This document shows positions 1-12,337 of a stretch of 64,000 nucleotides of DNA, in pieces; the first letter of the stretch is position 1; each line of letters opens with the position of its first letter. The stretch is from Hyphomicrobiales bacterium (GTDB lineage: Bacteria > Pseudomonadota > Alphaproteobacteria > Rhizobiales > Xanthobacteraceae). The notes beneath the pieces were generated by a model. It did not search any database and was not told the origin of the DNA. It saw only the letters and a list, made by a program, of their open reading frames with translations. The stretch is from assembly GCA_016185205.1 (NCBI GenBank), contig JACPOA010000084.1:29756-93755 (forward strand). Reading direction: 5' to 3'. A program made the translations under genes and the position numbers.

Positions 1-369
1 TTCGACAGCGTTCCGACCATGGCGCCGATGATCAAGGCCGGGCTGGTCAGGCCGCTCGGCACCAGCGGCAAGACCCGTTCGCCGATCCTGCCCGACGTGC
101 CGACACTCGACGAAGCCGGGGCGAAAGGATTCCAGGCGACGTTATGGACCGGCTTCATGGCGCCGGCCGCCACGCCGAAGGAAATCGTTGCGAAGCTTCA
201 TGCCGCAATCACCAAGGCCGTTTCCCAGCCTGCGATCAAGAAGCAGTGGGAAGAGCAAGGCGCCAATCCGATGACTATGACTCAGGCGGAATACGCGGCG
301 TTCATGCAGGCCCAGGTCGACAAATGGGCCGGCATCATCAAGGCCAACCACATTCCGCCGATCAACTAG
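1..369 (+). CDS. TctC/Bug-family substrate-binding protein, 3' fragment
   Basis: The reading frame is open to the left edge, so only the last 122 codons are present. The fragment carries the end of the second lobe of a tripartite tricarboxylate transporter receptor: a VRPLGTSGKTRSP stretch, then PDVPTLDEAG, a GFMAPAATPKEIVAKL segment and a C-terminal helix typical of the family. Such proteins bind small carboxylates in the periplasm. No TctA or TctB membrane gene is visible, so it may be an orphan receptor. A second, complete member lies at 21507-22481. The family call is safe; the ligand is unknown. Confidence 0.85.
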   Translation, partial: FDSVPTMAPMIKAGLVRPLGTSGKTRSPILPDVPTLDEAGAKGFQATLWTGFMAPAATPKEIVAKLHAAITKAVSQPAIKKQWEEQGANPMTMTQAEYAAFMQAQVDKWAGIIKANHIPPIN

Positions 370-402
370 CGTAACGACACGGAACAACTCCGCGCTGCAT
401 CG

Positions 403-1806
403 TCAAATGGAATTGGTACGAAGCGGATGCACCGTCGCGCTGCCTTCTGGCTTGGCCAATGCTTCGATCGCACTGAGTTGAAGTTCAAGCGAGTAACTCA
501 AACCTTGCGGCAGATAATCCAGCACAATGTCGCTCGCGAACTGCCGCGCGGAATCCAGTATGATAATGCTGCCAAATCCTCTCCGTGTCGGCTGAATCGG
601 TGGCGGCCCGCCGATTTCCTTCCACGCAAATGAGAATTTCCCGTCGCCATTGAGGCGATCTATCTTACCCTCAATCAAGATCTGCCCTTCCGGCATAGAC
701 AGCGCCCCGTATTTAAGCGCGTTGGTGCCGAGCTCGTGCACGATCAACGCGAATTGCTGGGCCGCGGAAGGGGTCAGAACGATATCGCACCCGCTGACGT
801 TCAAGCGTCCGGAGAAACCGGCAAATTCTCGGGCCAGAATGTCGGCCAGCGACGCGCCCTCCCACTTGGCGTCCGCCAGCATCGCGTAGGCTTGGGCAAG
901 AGCTTGCAGCCGGCCATTCAAGACGTACTTGATTTCCCCGGCCGTTTTTCCCTCATCGATGCTGCGAGCGGCGATGGTCTTGAAAACAGCAAACAAGTTC
1001 TGTGTTCGATGCTGCAATTCGCGGATGACCAGTTTTTGATTGTCCTGCGCTCGCTTGCGCTCGGTGATATCGATCACCGTCGCCAAGACAGCGACGTTGC
1101 CATTGCGGCGAACCGGGTTGAGGCCAATCTCGACCGGAAATTCGCTGCCGTCCTTGCGCTTGCCACTGAGGTCGCGTCCGGCTCCCATCAGTCGTGTCGC
1201 GGGCGCTTGCTGGTACGATTTCCGCAGGGCCGCATGCGCATCGGCCTGCCGGTCAGGAACCAAGACCTCGATGTTTTTTCCTACCAGCTCCGACCGCTGG
1301 TAGCCGAACAATTTCTCCGAACTGGCATTGACCAGCCGGATGTTTCCCTGCTCATCGACTAGAATAATGCCATTGGGCGCGGACTCGATGAGAACGCGCA
1401 CATTTTGTTCCTGCGCCAGTACGCGCTCGACCGCCGCATTCAGGAGAGTGATGATCGCCACATTGACGCCGCCGACAGCGACGAACAGCAACAGCGAGAC
1501 GACTTCGCGCTGATCGAGCTGCCATCCGAAGTGGGCCGGGAGGAAAAGGTACCAGGCGGTCACCGCGGACAAGATGATCGACAGAACGCCGGGCCAAAAA
1601 CCCCCGATCAAGGTCGCAGCAATGATCGCCGGATAATAAGTGATGAAGGGGAGCCCCTCGACCACGCTCCCGCCGACGGCCCAGCGCACAAGGATTGCGG
1701 CCGCGACGAGACCCACGGCCGTGCCGTAAGTTGCGACCGGATTTTCCCTCACCCGGCGCAGGCGTTCGACGAGGCTATGCTGTTCGAAGGAAAGCGAAAA
1801 CGGCAT
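403..1806 (-). CDS. HWE-type sensor histidine kinase with DUF4118 membrane module and PAS domain
   Basis: The 467-residue product starts at an ATG (1806) preceded by a strong GGGGGGAG ribosome-binding site; the open frame runs further upstream but without coding character. Residues about 25-125 form a four-helix DUF4118-like membrane module. A PAS domain follows (about 134-250, starting ESAPNGIILVDEQGNI). The kinase core has phospho-acceptor His266 in ELQHRTQN, an N-box HELGTNALKYGAL (357-369) and WKEIGGP (395-401), the signature of the HWE/HisKA_2 group. No response regulator is adjacent, so it probably signals to an unlinked partner. HWE kinases often act in light, redox or general stress sensing, but the signal cannot be read here. 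Confidence 0.85.
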   Translation of the reverse strand: MPFSLSFEQHSLVERLRRVRENPVATYGTAVGLVAAAILVRWAVGGSVVEGLPFITYYPAIIAATLIGGFWPGVLSIILSAVTAWYLFLPAHFGWQLDQREVVSLLLFVAVGGVNVAIITLLNAAVERVLAQEQNVRVLIESAPNGIILVDEQGNIRLVNASSEKLFGYQRSELVGKNIEVLVPDRQADAHAALRKSYQQAPATRLMGAGRDLSGKRKDGSEFPVEIGLNPVRRNGNVAVLATVIDITERKRAQDNQKLVIRELQHRTQNLFAVFKTIAARSIDEGKTAGEIKYVLNGRLQALAQAYAMLADAKWEGASLADILAREFAGFSGRLNVSGCDIVLTPSAAQQFALIVHELGTNALKYGALSMPEGQILIEGKIDRLNGDGKFSFAWKEIGGPPPIQPTRRGFGSIIILDSARQFASDIVLDYLPQGLSYSLELQLSAIEALAKPEGSATVHPLRTNSI

Positions 1807-2177
1807 TAGCTGCTCCCCCCAGCCGCCGGTATTATAACCCCCACCCCCCCATAAAAAAGCCCTCGCATTGACCCGTGTGTGTCGCCCACCCGACATCGCC
1901 CACCCGACATAGAGTGAGCGTCGCGAACCACGCGGCAAGATTGGAGAGAAGAGTTCGCTTTTGCAGCCAAAGCGAACATCGGCTAACCGTTGCTCACCAA
2001 ATCCCGCCCACGAACTTGACCCGGGGGCAGGAAACGGTTTCCCGCCGGAGCCTGTGCTCGGGCCGGCCAAAGGCCGGACCCGTGTGCGAAGCCCGCTACG
2101 GCGGGCGAAGCAACGCCGAATAAGATCACAAGCAAGCACAATACGGCATAAGCCGATCAAACAGTGACAGGTGCACG
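1807..2177. other. Intergenic region between divergent kinase and hydrolase genes
   Basis: No convincing gene is visible. The region holds a short direct repeat of CGCCCACCCGACAT near 1883-1910, a poly-C tract next to the kinase ribosome-binding site and a degenerate palindromic repeat (2031-2138). Promoters for both divergent genes should lie here, but I could not point to clear boxes. Confidence 0.5.
2031..2138. repeat. Degenerate dispersed palindromic repeat
   Basis: The segment contains GGTTTCCCGCC followed by a GGGCCGGCC/GGCCGGACC hairpin and then GCGAAGCCCGCTACGGCGGG, close to the inner hairpin of the two identical elements at 18567-18654 and 51095-51182. It lacks their outer GCGCATGATC arms and ends in AAGATCAC. 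It looks like an old, rearranged relative. Confidence 0.5.
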
Positions 2178-3107
2178 ATGAACGAGATGAGCAAGCCGGC
2201 CGCCGCCATCAAGGGCGAGGAGCACTGGACGGCCAAGGACGGCGGCGTGAAGCTGTTTCTGTTCGAGAAATGCGCGGGCGATCCGGCCAACAGCATCGGC
2301 ACCATCCTGTTCGTGCACGGCTCCTCGATGGCCTCGCAGCCGACCTTCGACCTGCAGGTGCCGGGCCGGCCCGACTCCTCGGCGATGGATCACTTCGCGC
2401 GCCGCGGCTACGACTGCTGGTGCTTCGACATGGAGGGTTACGGCCGCTCGACCAAGGACCGCGACAACAACGCACCGATTTCTCAAGGCGCCGACGACTG
2501 CACCGCGGCGGCGCTCTATATCCAGAGGCTGCGCGGCAAACGACCGTTCCTGGTATACGGGATTTCATCCGGCGCGCTGCGCGCGGCGATGTTCGCCGAA
2601 CGCCATCCCGAGATGGTGGCGCGGCTCGCGCTCGATGCCATGGTGTGGACCGGCGAAGGCTCGCCGACGCTCGAGCAGCGGCGCAAGAAGCTGCCCGAGT
2701 TCGCGGCCAAGAACCGGCGGCCGATCGACAAGGCCTTCATCCATTCGGTGTTCGACCGCGATCATCCCGACACCGCCGAGCGCAAGGTAATCGAGGCCTT
2801 CGCCGACGCGGTGGTGGCGCTCGATACTTCGGTGCCGACCGGCACCTATGTCGACATGTGTTCGAAGCTGCCGGTGGTGAATCCGGAGAAGATCACGGTG
2901 CCGGTGCTGATCATGCGCGGCCAGCATGACGGCATCGCATCGATGGACGATCTGTTGAAGTTTTTCGCGAAGCTGGCGAACCCGGACAAGCAGTTCAGCG
3001 TGATGTCGGGCATCTCGCATGCCAGCTTCCAGCAGAAGAACTACATGATGGTGTATCATATCCTGGCCAGCTTCTTCGCGCAGCCGGAGCCGGTGTATCG
3101 GGGGTGA
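2178..3107 (+). CDS. Alpha/beta hydrolase
   Basis: The 309-residue protein has the alpha/beta hydrolase order: an oxyanion-hole strand FVHGSS (45-50), nucleophile elbow GISSG with Ser130, acid Asp251 in MRGQHDG and His281 in GISHASF. There is no signal peptide, so it should be cytoplasmic. The cap region after the nucleophile is charged (TLEQRRKKLPEF). The start at 2178 follows AGGTG at a usable distance. Fold and catalytic triad are clear; the substrate (ester, lactone, haloalkane or other) is not. It stands alone on the plus strand. Confidence 0.85.
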   Translation: MNEMSKPAAAIKGEEHWTAKDGGVKLFLFEKCAGDPANSIGTILFVHGSSMASQPTFDLQVPGRPDSSAMDHFARRGYDCWCFDMEGYGRSTKDRDNNAPISQGADDCTAAALYIQRLRGKRPFLVYGISSGALRAAMFAERHPEMVARLALDAMVWTGEGSPTLEQRRKKLPEFAAKNRRPIDKAFIHSVFDRDHPDTAERKVIEAFADAVVALDTSVPTGTYVDMCSKLPVVNPEKITVPVLIMRGQHDGIASMDDLLKFFAKLANPDKQFSVMSGISHASFQQKNYMMVYHILASFFAQPEPVYRG

Positions 3108-3142
3108 CAGTCGCGTGTCACGGGCGCAGCAAGTAGCCCGTA

Positions 3143-3170
3143 TTGAACGCAGCGAAATTCGGGCTATACT
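3143..3170 (+). promoter_or_regulatory. Putative sigma70-like promoter for the small gene at 3223
   Basis: A TTGAAC box (3143-3148) is separated by 16 bp from TATACT (3165-3170), with transcription expected near 3177. A TAGCCCG...CGGGCTA inverted repeat spans both boxes and could be an operator or simply a hairpin. Confidence 0.5.
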
Positions 3171-3222
3171 TACCTCCGGTTGTTTTCGGTGGCTTTGTTC
3201 ACCTTAAATGGAGGGTTGAGTC

Positions 3223-3582
3223 ATGGCAGTTCCTCAGACCAAGTCCGGGCTTTGTCAGGTCGTGGGTAAAGGCGGCGTCGGGGAATCGGGGGCAACCGCG
3301 CTTGTCACCCACACAGTGACCGGTAAAAGTGAGATTGTGATGGTTGTCCGAAATGTGGGGAGCAGTTTGTGTCCCAACACGGGCGCGATCGCCATGCTGA
3401 TCGTCAATGGTGTGCCGGCAGCGCATGGCAATATCACCGCTGCTAAGACAAGCATTCAGGCGAGCGCCAAGCCCGGCGACCAGGTCATTGCGCTGGTTCA
3501 CGCCATTCCGTTGTTCAATGGAATCATGTGCATAAGGCTCGGCGAACTCGACTTCACGCTGGAACAATGCGACTTGGAGTAG
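3223..3582 (+). CDS. Small orphan protein of unknown function
   Basis: The product has 119 residues and its ATG follows a strong TGGAGGG ribosome-binding site. It is rich in Val, Gly, Ala and Thr with alternating hydrophobic strands, suggesting a small beta-sandwich or jelly-roll. There is no signal peptide or membrane segment, and three cysteines lie at 11, 50 and 107. Base composition is lower in GC than its neighbours, it has its own promoter-like sequence and no operon partner. I do not recognise a family. Good start signals and a normal frame make it likely to be real. Confidence 0.65.
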   Translation: MAVPQTKSGLCQVVGKGGVGESGATALVTHTVTGKSEIVMVVRNVGSSLCPNTGAIAMLIVNGVPAAHGNITAAKTSIQASAKPGDQVIALVHAIPLFNGIMCIRLGELDFTLEQCDLE

Positions 3583-3618
3583 GCAGCAAACCTCACATCC
3601 TGGTTGAGAACCTTAGAC

Positions 3619-3702
3619 CGTCATCCTGCGGTACGAGCCAACGGGTCCGGCCCGCTTGGGCCGGCCCGATGACAGGCTCCGCGAGCCTCGAAGGATGACA
3701 GC
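3619..3702. repeat. Dispersed palindromic repeat
   Basis: Outer arms CGTCATCCTGCGG and CTCGAAGGATGACAG enclose a GGTCCGGCCC/GGGCCGGCCC hairpin. The pairing ends (GTCATCCT/AGGATGAC) resemble intergenic palindromes common in Bradyrhizobium-type genomes. It sits between convergent genes and may end transcription from both sides. Confidence 0.6.
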
Positions 3703-3713
3703 CACCGCACGAT

Positions 3714-4436
3714 TCAGACTCCGAGCTTATCCGCGACGTCGTTCAAATCCTTCCCCGCCACATCGACCGGCACGCTCGGCGCGCGTTCGCCTTTGCCCGG
3801 CCCGTGCTCGTTGGGCCGCGCGACATGGGCGGTGCGTAGCCCGAGTGCCGCGGCGGCGGCGAGATCGTTTGAGTGCGCGGCCACCAACATGCACTGCTCG
3901 GGTTTGAGATCGAACGCCTCGCAGGCGGCGAGATAGACGCGCGGCTTCGGCTTGAAGTCGCGCGCGATCTCGGCGCCGAGGATGGCGTCCCACGGAAATT
4001 GATTGCGCCGCGCGAGATCGACCATCAGCGAGATGTTGCCGTTCGACAGCGGCGCCAGCCAGAATTTTCGTTTGAGCCGCGCCAACGCCGCCGGCACCTC
4101 CGGCCAGGCATCGAGCCGGTGCCAAGCAAGATTGAGCCCAGCGACCGCCTCCTCCGGTAAAGCCGGCACGCCGAAGCGCGGCAGGATGCGCTCGAGATTG
4201 TGCCGGTGCAGCACGTCGAGCTTGGCGAAGGGCTGCCGGCCGGCGCGCACCGCCTCCATGGCGGGCTGGTATTCGTTGCGCCAGGCGTCCGCGAATACCT
4301 CCCAATCGAGGTTGGCCCCAAGCGGTCTTAAGACCGCCTTGGCCTCGCGCGCTACCGATGTACGCCAGTCGACCAGGGTGCCGAATACGTCGAAGAACAG
4401 GGCTCGGACGCCGAGGATCGGGGTGTCTGCGCGCAT
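3714..4436 (-). CDS. HAD hydrolase, haloacid dehalogenase type II
   Basis: The 240-residue protein matches the (S)-2-haloacid dehalogenase-like branch of the HAD superfamily in length and motifs: nucleophile Asp16 in FFDVFGTLVDW, motif II APLSNGN, a KPKPRVY motif III Lys, and a motif IV region VAAHSNDLAAA. These enzymes hydrolyse C-halogen or phosphate bonds via an aspartyl intermediate. I chose the ATG at 4436; a TTG at 4451 is in frame and would add five residues. It lies just downstream of tRNA-Asp on the same strand. Actual dehalogenase activity is not shown by sequence. Confidence 0.85.
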   Translation of the reverse strand: MRADTPILGVRALFFDVFGTLVDWRTSVAREAKAVLRPLGANLDWEVFADAWRNEYQPAMEAVRAGRQPFAKLDVLHRHNLERILPRFGVPALPEEAVAGLNLAWHRLDAWPEVPAALARLKRKFWLAPLSNGNISLMVDLARRNQFPWDAILGAEIARDFKPKPRVYLAACEAFDLKPEQCMLVAAHSNDLAAAAALGLRTAHVARPNEHGPGKGERAPSVPVDVAGKDLNDVADKLGV

Positions 4437-4499
4437 GAATTGAGCGCCCAAAACCTGTGGTTTCGGGAGCCCGAAACCGGGGCTAAGTCATTGATAAAA

Positions 4500-4576
4500 T
4501 GGCGGGAGCGACGGGACTCGAACCCGCGGCCTCTGCCGTGACAGGGCAGCGCTCTAACCAACTGAGCTACGCCCCC
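4500..4576 (-). tRNA. tRNA-Asp (GTC)
   Basis: On the minus strand a full cloverleaf reads from GGGGGCGTAGCTCAGTTGG through an anticodon loop CTGTCAC (anticodon GTC) to a TTCGAGTC T-loop, with a seven-pair acceptor stem (one G-T pair) and an encoded CCA. Confidence 0.97.
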
Positions 4577-4713
4577 GCGGGCGTTCCGACGAGGTAAAGG
4601 CCCCCCGCCCCATAGTCAAGGCAAAGCCTATCCGTTCGCGTAAAATTGCGAAAAAGCCTTATTTACCGCGAAGAATCGATGGTCAGAGTGCCCCCGAATC
4701 GTCTATCCGGGGG

Positions 4714-5094
4714 TTGTGTTTGGCGCTTCGCCAAGCGCGCGGATTCACGAGGAGGGTCCCACCGATTGCATTCGTTCCAGGAAAAGTCCCGTCAACGACA
4801 CCAAAAGCGCCGGCACCGCCAACCGTCACGTTGAAGCACCTGGCGGCGGCGCTCGCTGAAGCGCACGAGATGTCGAAAAAGCAGGCGGAAGCCGTGCTCG
4901 GCGACTTCGTCGGCAACATCGTCAAGCACTTGAAGAAGGGCGAGCGTATCCGCATCGGCGGCCTCGGCATCCTTCAGGTGCGCAAGCGTGCCGCGCGTAT
5001 CGGCCGCAATCCGGCCACCGGCGAGCAGATCCAGATCAAGGCGAGCAAGAAGGTCGCCTTCCGCGCCTCCAAGGAATTGAAGGAGTCGATCTGA
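4714..5094 (+). CDS. HU-family DNA-binding protein
   Basis: The C-terminal 90 residues are a full HU/IHF-type fold: helical dimerisation part (LKHLAAALAEAHEMSKKQAE), VLGDFVGNIVKHLKKGERIRIGGLGIL, then the arm with RIGRNPATGE and a basic end. It is preceded by a Pro/Ala/Lys-rich lead (STTPKAPAPP). HU bends and compacts DNA. The start is abnormal: the frame has only TTG codons (4714, 4720) and an ATT (4765) before the fold, and no ATG or GTG. The best ribosome-binding site, AGGAGGG, sits 8 nt before the ATT, which would give 109 residues. The coordinates give the longest frame. A strong terminator and tRNA-Val follow. Confidence 0.85.
   Translation: MCLALRQARGFTRRVPPIAFVPGKVPSTTPKAPAPPTVTLKHLAAALAEAHEMSKKQAEAVLGDFVGNIVKHLKKGERIRIGGLGILQVRKRAARIGRNPATGEQIQIKASKKVAFRASKELKESI
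4750..4767 (+). promoter_or_regulatory. Strong Shine-Dalgarno placed before an ATT codon
   Basis: AGGAGGG (4750-4756) is the only strong ribosome-binding site ahead of the HU domain and lies 8 nt from ATT at 4765, in frame with HU. It suggests initiation at ATT, the rare start used by infC in enterobacteria. The alternative is a TTG at 4714 preceded by a G run. Confidence 0.5.
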
Positions 5095-5126
5095 CGGCTT
5101 TCGAGCCGGGCCCTCCGGGGAAATAG

Positions 5127-5166
5127 CGGCGGGCGTGGAGCGACAAGCTCCGCGCCCGCCGTTTTA
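5127..5166 (+). terminator. Rho-independent terminator of the HU gene
   Basis: A 15-bp stem (5127-5141 with 5147-5161, one G-T pair) with a 5-nt loop is followed by TTTTATTT. It lies 33 nt after the HU stop codon. Confidence 0.9.
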
Positions 5167-5228
5167 TTTCTGCTGACTTGTTTGCTGGCTTGCCTTGGCG
5201 CGCGTTCCGGAGATATTGAGCGGCAGCC

Positions 5229-5304
5229 GGGCGGTTAGCTCAGTTGGTAGAGCGCCTGCTTTACACGCAGGATGTCGGCGGTTCGAATCCGTCACCGCCC
5301 ACCA
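5229..5304 (+). tRNA. tRNA-Val (TAC)
   Basis: Cloverleaf with acceptor GGGCGGT/ACCGCCC, D-arm TAGCTCAGTTGGTAGAGC, anticodon loop TTTACAC (anticodon TAC), T-arm GTTCGAATCC and encoded CCA. It follows the HU terminator by about 65 nt. Confidence 0.97.
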
Positions 5305-5536
5305 ACCTACGCTGCGAAGCAGCGGAGGTTGTCCGCCGTAGCTTTAGCGAAGGCGGACAGAGCAAACTGCTCGCAGCTTCGGTTGGCAAGCCAGCCTTCA
5401 CTCGCGAAGCGGCGAAGGCTGCCGCGCCGTAGCCCATAAAGCGCGTTTACGCGCGTCTTCGACGCGCTATGGGGCGAAGGCGGGCCGTGCATCCGCGAGC
5501 TTCGGCTCGGCAAGCCAACCTTCGGAACGTTGCCAA
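5305..5536. repeat. Cluster of intergenic palindromes between tRNA-Val and lon
   Basis: No gene is visible. The stretch is built of adjacent inverted repeats: a 28-nt unit at 5330-5357, a palindrome CCCATAAAGCGCG...CGCGCTATGGG at 5433-5473, and CGCGAAG/CTTCGG type hairpins on either side. The outer palindrome resembles repeats I associate with Bradyrhizobium-type genomes. It lies at the likely junction of an inversion of HU and tRNA-Val. Confidence 0.6.
5330..5357. repeat. 28-nt palindromic repeat, copy 1
   Basis: The unit TGTCCGCCGTAGC...GAAGGCGGA is an imperfect palindrome. Its reverse complement occurs, identical by eye, at 17542-17569 next to the toxin-antitoxin pair. Confidence 0.8.
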
Positions 5537-5570
5537 ACGAAAACGGCGCCTTGCGGCGCCGTTTCCTGTT
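5537..5570 (-). terminator. Terminator of lon (bidirectional hairpin)
   Basis: AAACGGCGCC (5541-5550) pairs with GGCGCCGTTT around a short loop, 19 nt past the lon stop. On the minus strand the stem is followed by a short T run. Confidence 0.8.
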
Positions 5571-5588
5571 TCGTTTGTGTGATCCCGC

Positions 5589-8027
<2,439 letters not shown>

Positions 8028-8352
8028 TGGCCTAGTGTCCTTTTTGTTGTGCCCCTGTTCGTTGACCCGCGGTTGCGGCATCGCCGAACAGTGCCGATCA
8101 GGATGGACAAGGAGGCGGCGGGCAATCGCTACGCCCGGCGCGGCTTGGAAGGGATAGGCCCCTCGCCCAGTCGAAAACTACGAACTTTCGTACGCCGGTT
8201 TTCTTCAGACGCTATACGTAGGATGACGCTCTCAGCTCTGCAAGTAATGCCCGTTTTTCCAGTTAAAACGAGGCTCGCAGGCATAATAACACCGCTTACC
8301 GAGCGAATCGGTAAGCTTATCGCGGTATCCGGAACCCGACAGGCGGGACACT
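8028..8352. other. lon-clpX intergenic region
   Basis: No gene is visible. A perfect 9-bp hairpin GCTTACCGA/TCGGTAAGC (8294-8302 and 8308-8316) lies 37 nt beyond the clpX stop and may slow or end clpX transcription, though no long T run follows on the minus strand. Nearer lon there is an ACGAACTTTCGT palindrome. The lon promoter should be here; I see no clear heat-shock boxes. Confidence 0.45.
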
Positions 8353-9630
<1,278 letters not shown>

Positions 9631-9920
9631 TCCGCTCTCCGTCACTCCCGTCCGCACTCTGCGTATTCGGCGCCGCTTTCGCTTCCCCTACCGATACGCA
9701 ACGAACGAAGCAAGTTTCGCGCCGGAATACCAGCACGGCGGCCATTCACTGGGCGGCCCGCAGCCCTACTGCCCCCACACCATAAGCGAAGCATGCTAAC
9801 GACGTGATAATCAAGATTCTATTAACGATAATGCTTCGCCCATATACCCAAACACCGGCTGCCCTGCCGTACGTCCCGATACCGGTCTAGCCACGTTATG
9901 GAACCGCTGGAAGGCCAAAA

Positions 9921-10553
9921 TCAGGCGGGTTTGGGGAGCATTTCCTCCGGGCGCTTGGCGATGACCTGGTCGACCAGGCCGAAGTCCTTGGCCGCCTCGG
10001 CGGTCAGAAAATAGTCGCGCTCGAGCGCGTCCTCGATCTTCTTCAGCGACTGGCCGGTATGCTTGACGTAGACCTCGTTGAGCCGCTTCTTCAGGTTCAG
10101 GATCTCCTGGGCGTGCAGCATGATGTCGGTCGCCTGACCCTGGAACCCACCGGACGGCTGGTGCACCATGATGCGGGCATTGGGCAGCGCGAAACGCATG
10201 TCCTTGGCGCCGGCGGCGAGCAGCAGCGAGCCCATCGAGGCGGCCTGCCCGATACATAGCGTGGATACCGGCGGGCGCACGAATTGCATGGTGTCGTAGA
10301 TCGCCATGCCGGAGGTCACCACCCCGCCCGGCGAATTGATGTAAATGGACAGCTCTTTTTTCGGATTTTCCGCTTCCAGGAACAGAAGCTGCGCCACCAC
10401 CAGGGTGGCCATAGCGTCCTCGATCGGACCGGTGATGAAGATGATGCGTTCCTTCAGGAGTCGCGAAAAGATATCGTAGGCGCGTTCACCACGGTTGGTC
10501 TGCTCGACCACCATGGGGACGAGCTGCATATAGGTCTCGACGGGATCTTTCAT
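9921..10553 (-). CDS. clpP: ClpP, proteolytic subunit
   Basis: The 210-residue serine protease has the catalytic triad Ser106 (GQAASMGS), His131 (MVHQPSGG) and Asp180 (ERDYF), plus the YINSPGG strand and the handle helix [12 protein letters not shown]. It forms the tetradecameric chamber fed by ClpX and, elsewhere, ClpA. It lies between tig and clpX on the same strand, the standard order in this class. Confidence 0.98.
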   Translation of the reverse strand: MKDPVETYMQLVPMVVEQTNRGERAYDIFSRLLKERIIFITGPIEDAMATLVVAQLLFLEAENPKKELSIYINSPGGVVTSGMAIYDTMQFVRPPVSTLCIGQAASMGSLLLAAGAKDMRFALPNARIMVHQPSGGFQGQATDIMLHAQEILNLKKRLNEVYVKHTGQSLKKIEDALERDYFLTAEAAKDFGLVDQVIAKRPEEMLPKPA

Positions 10554-10652
10554 TTCGACTCCTTCACGCGAATCACGAGGCTAGATTAGCCTCAAGCCCG
10601 CGTCGGGATGATCTATTTTCGAAGCGGTTCCGGCGCAAGCAGCGTCGGTCGT

Positions 10653-12005
10653 TCAGGTTACCGATTCGTCTTCTTTATAGAGCTCCTCGCGCGCGACCTT
10701 GTTCTCGGTCACGCTGGCGAGTTCGAGCAGGAAGTCGACCACCTTTTCCTCGAAGATCGGCGCGCGCATGGCGGCGAGCGCCTGCGGGTTCTGCCGCAAG
10801 TAGTCGTATATCCGCTGCTCCTGGCCGGGGAACTGGCGCACGCGCTCCATCACCACGCGGTTCATTTCGTCCTCGGTCACGGTGATGGTGTTTTTCTCGC
10901 CGATCTCGGCCAGCACCAGGCCGAGCCGCACCCGGCGCTCGGCGATGGCGCGGTATTCGGCCTTGGCCTTTTCTTCGGTGGTGTTCTCGTCGGCGAACGT
11001 CTTCTTCTCGTTCTCCATTTCGGTGAGCACCGATTTCCAAACGCGATCGTATTCTTCTTCCACCAGCGACGGCGGCGGCTCGAACTTGTGCAGTCTGTCG
11101 AGCTCGTCGAGCAGCGCGCGCTTGAGCTTCTGGCGCGACATCCCATGATGCTCGCGCACGATGCGGTCTTTGACCGCGTCGCGCAGCTTGGCGAGCGATT
11201 CCAGACCGAGCGACTTGGCGAATTCTTCGTCGACCGTGACCGAGCCGGGCGCTTCGATCGACTTGGCGGTGACGACGAACTCGGCATCCTTGCCGGCCAG
11301 GGACTGCTGCCCGTAGTGCTCGGGGAACTTCACCTTCAGCGTGCGGGTTTCGCCGCTGGCGATGCCGATCAGCTGATCTTCGAAGCCGGGGATGAAGGTG
11401 TTCGACCCGATCAACACGGCCGCATCGTCGCCGGTGCCGCCTTCGAACGGCGTGCCGTCGATGGTTCCGGCATAGGAAATGGTGACGCGATCATCCTTGG
11501 CGGCCTTCTCACCCTCGGCCTTCGGCGTATAGGGCTTGTTCTGCTCGGCGATGCGGGCGATGCCCTCCTCGACTTCGGCGTCGGTGACCTCGGTCGTGAG
11601 CTTGGTGAGCTTGATGGTCTTGAAATCGGCCAGCGCGATCGGCGGCACGATTTCGACCGCCATCGTGTAATCGAGGTCGCTCTCGCCGGCGATCAGCTTC
11701 TCGACCGCGGCTTGCTCGGTCGGCAGTGTCACCTTCGGATCGGCGGCGAGCTTGTAGCCGCGCTCGCTGACGATCTGGTTATTGGCGTCGCGCACCGTCG
11801 TTTCGATCACCTCCGCCATGGTCGAGCGGCCATAGAGCCGCTTGAGATGGGCGACCGGCACCTTGCCGGGACGGAAGCCATTGATGCGGACGCGATCCTT
11901 GATCTCGTCCAGGCGTGCGTTGACTTTGGCGTCGAGTTCGGCGGCCGGGACCACCACCTTGAATTCGCGCTTGAGACCTTCGGATAGCGTTTCGGTAACT
12001 TGCAT
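10653..12005 (-). CDS. tig: Trigger factor, ribosome-associated chaperone and prolyl isomerase
   Basis: The 450-residue protein shows all three parts of trigger factor: a ribosome-binding N domain with GFRPGKVP (about 43-50), an FKBP-type isomerase domain ([19 protein letters not shown] and GFEDQLIG), and a long charged helical C domain. It binds nascent chains at the exit tunnel. It starts the tig-clpP-clpX-lon series, and tRNA-Leu lies about 95 nt upstream on the same strand. Confidence 0.97.
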   Translation of the reverse strand: MQVTETLSEGLKREFKVVVPAAELDAKVNARLDEIKDRVRINGFRPGKVPVAHLKRLYGRSTMAEVIETTVRDANNQIVSERGYKLAADPKVTLPTEQAAVEKLIAGESDLDYTMAVEIVPPIALADFKTIKLTKLTTEVTDAEVEEGIARIAEQNKPYTPKAEGEKAAKDDRVTISYAGTIDGTPFEGGTGDDAAVLIGSNTFIPGFEDQLIGIASGETRTLKVKFPEHYGQQSLAGKDAEFVVTAKSIEAPGSVTVDEEFAKSLGLESLAKLRDAVKDRIVREHHGMSRQKLKRALLDELDRLHKFEPPPSLVEEEYDRVWKSVLTEMENEKKTFADENTTEEKAKAEYRAIAERRVRLGLVLAEIGEKNTITVTEDEMNRVVMERVRQFPGQEQRIYDYLRQNPQALAAMRAPIFEEKVVDFLLELASVTENKVAREELYKEDESVT

Positions 12006-12100
12006 TGCTCACACTTCGTTGTTGTCGCACGCGCGTCGCGTCGGTCTTACAGCAGCCAACCGCACCGGACGTGTCGGAATTAAACTTTCAGCCCTCGGCG

Positions 12101-12185
<85 letters not shown>

Positions 12186-12337
12186 TAAGGGCCATTTCTG
12201 GACGATCCTGGCGCCGCAGTCCCGCCGGGCTTAACGCGCCGATGCCCGCCAAGGCAAGCACTCTGCCTTGCGAGCGGCGGGCTTATATCACGCGGAAATC
12301 TGGACGCACCATAAAAATAGGCCACGACCGAAGCGGC

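Noticed and set aside
10608..11987. 459-codon plus-strand frame opposite tig
   Set aside because: It is fully antisense to a well-supported trigger factor gene and has shadow-type composition.
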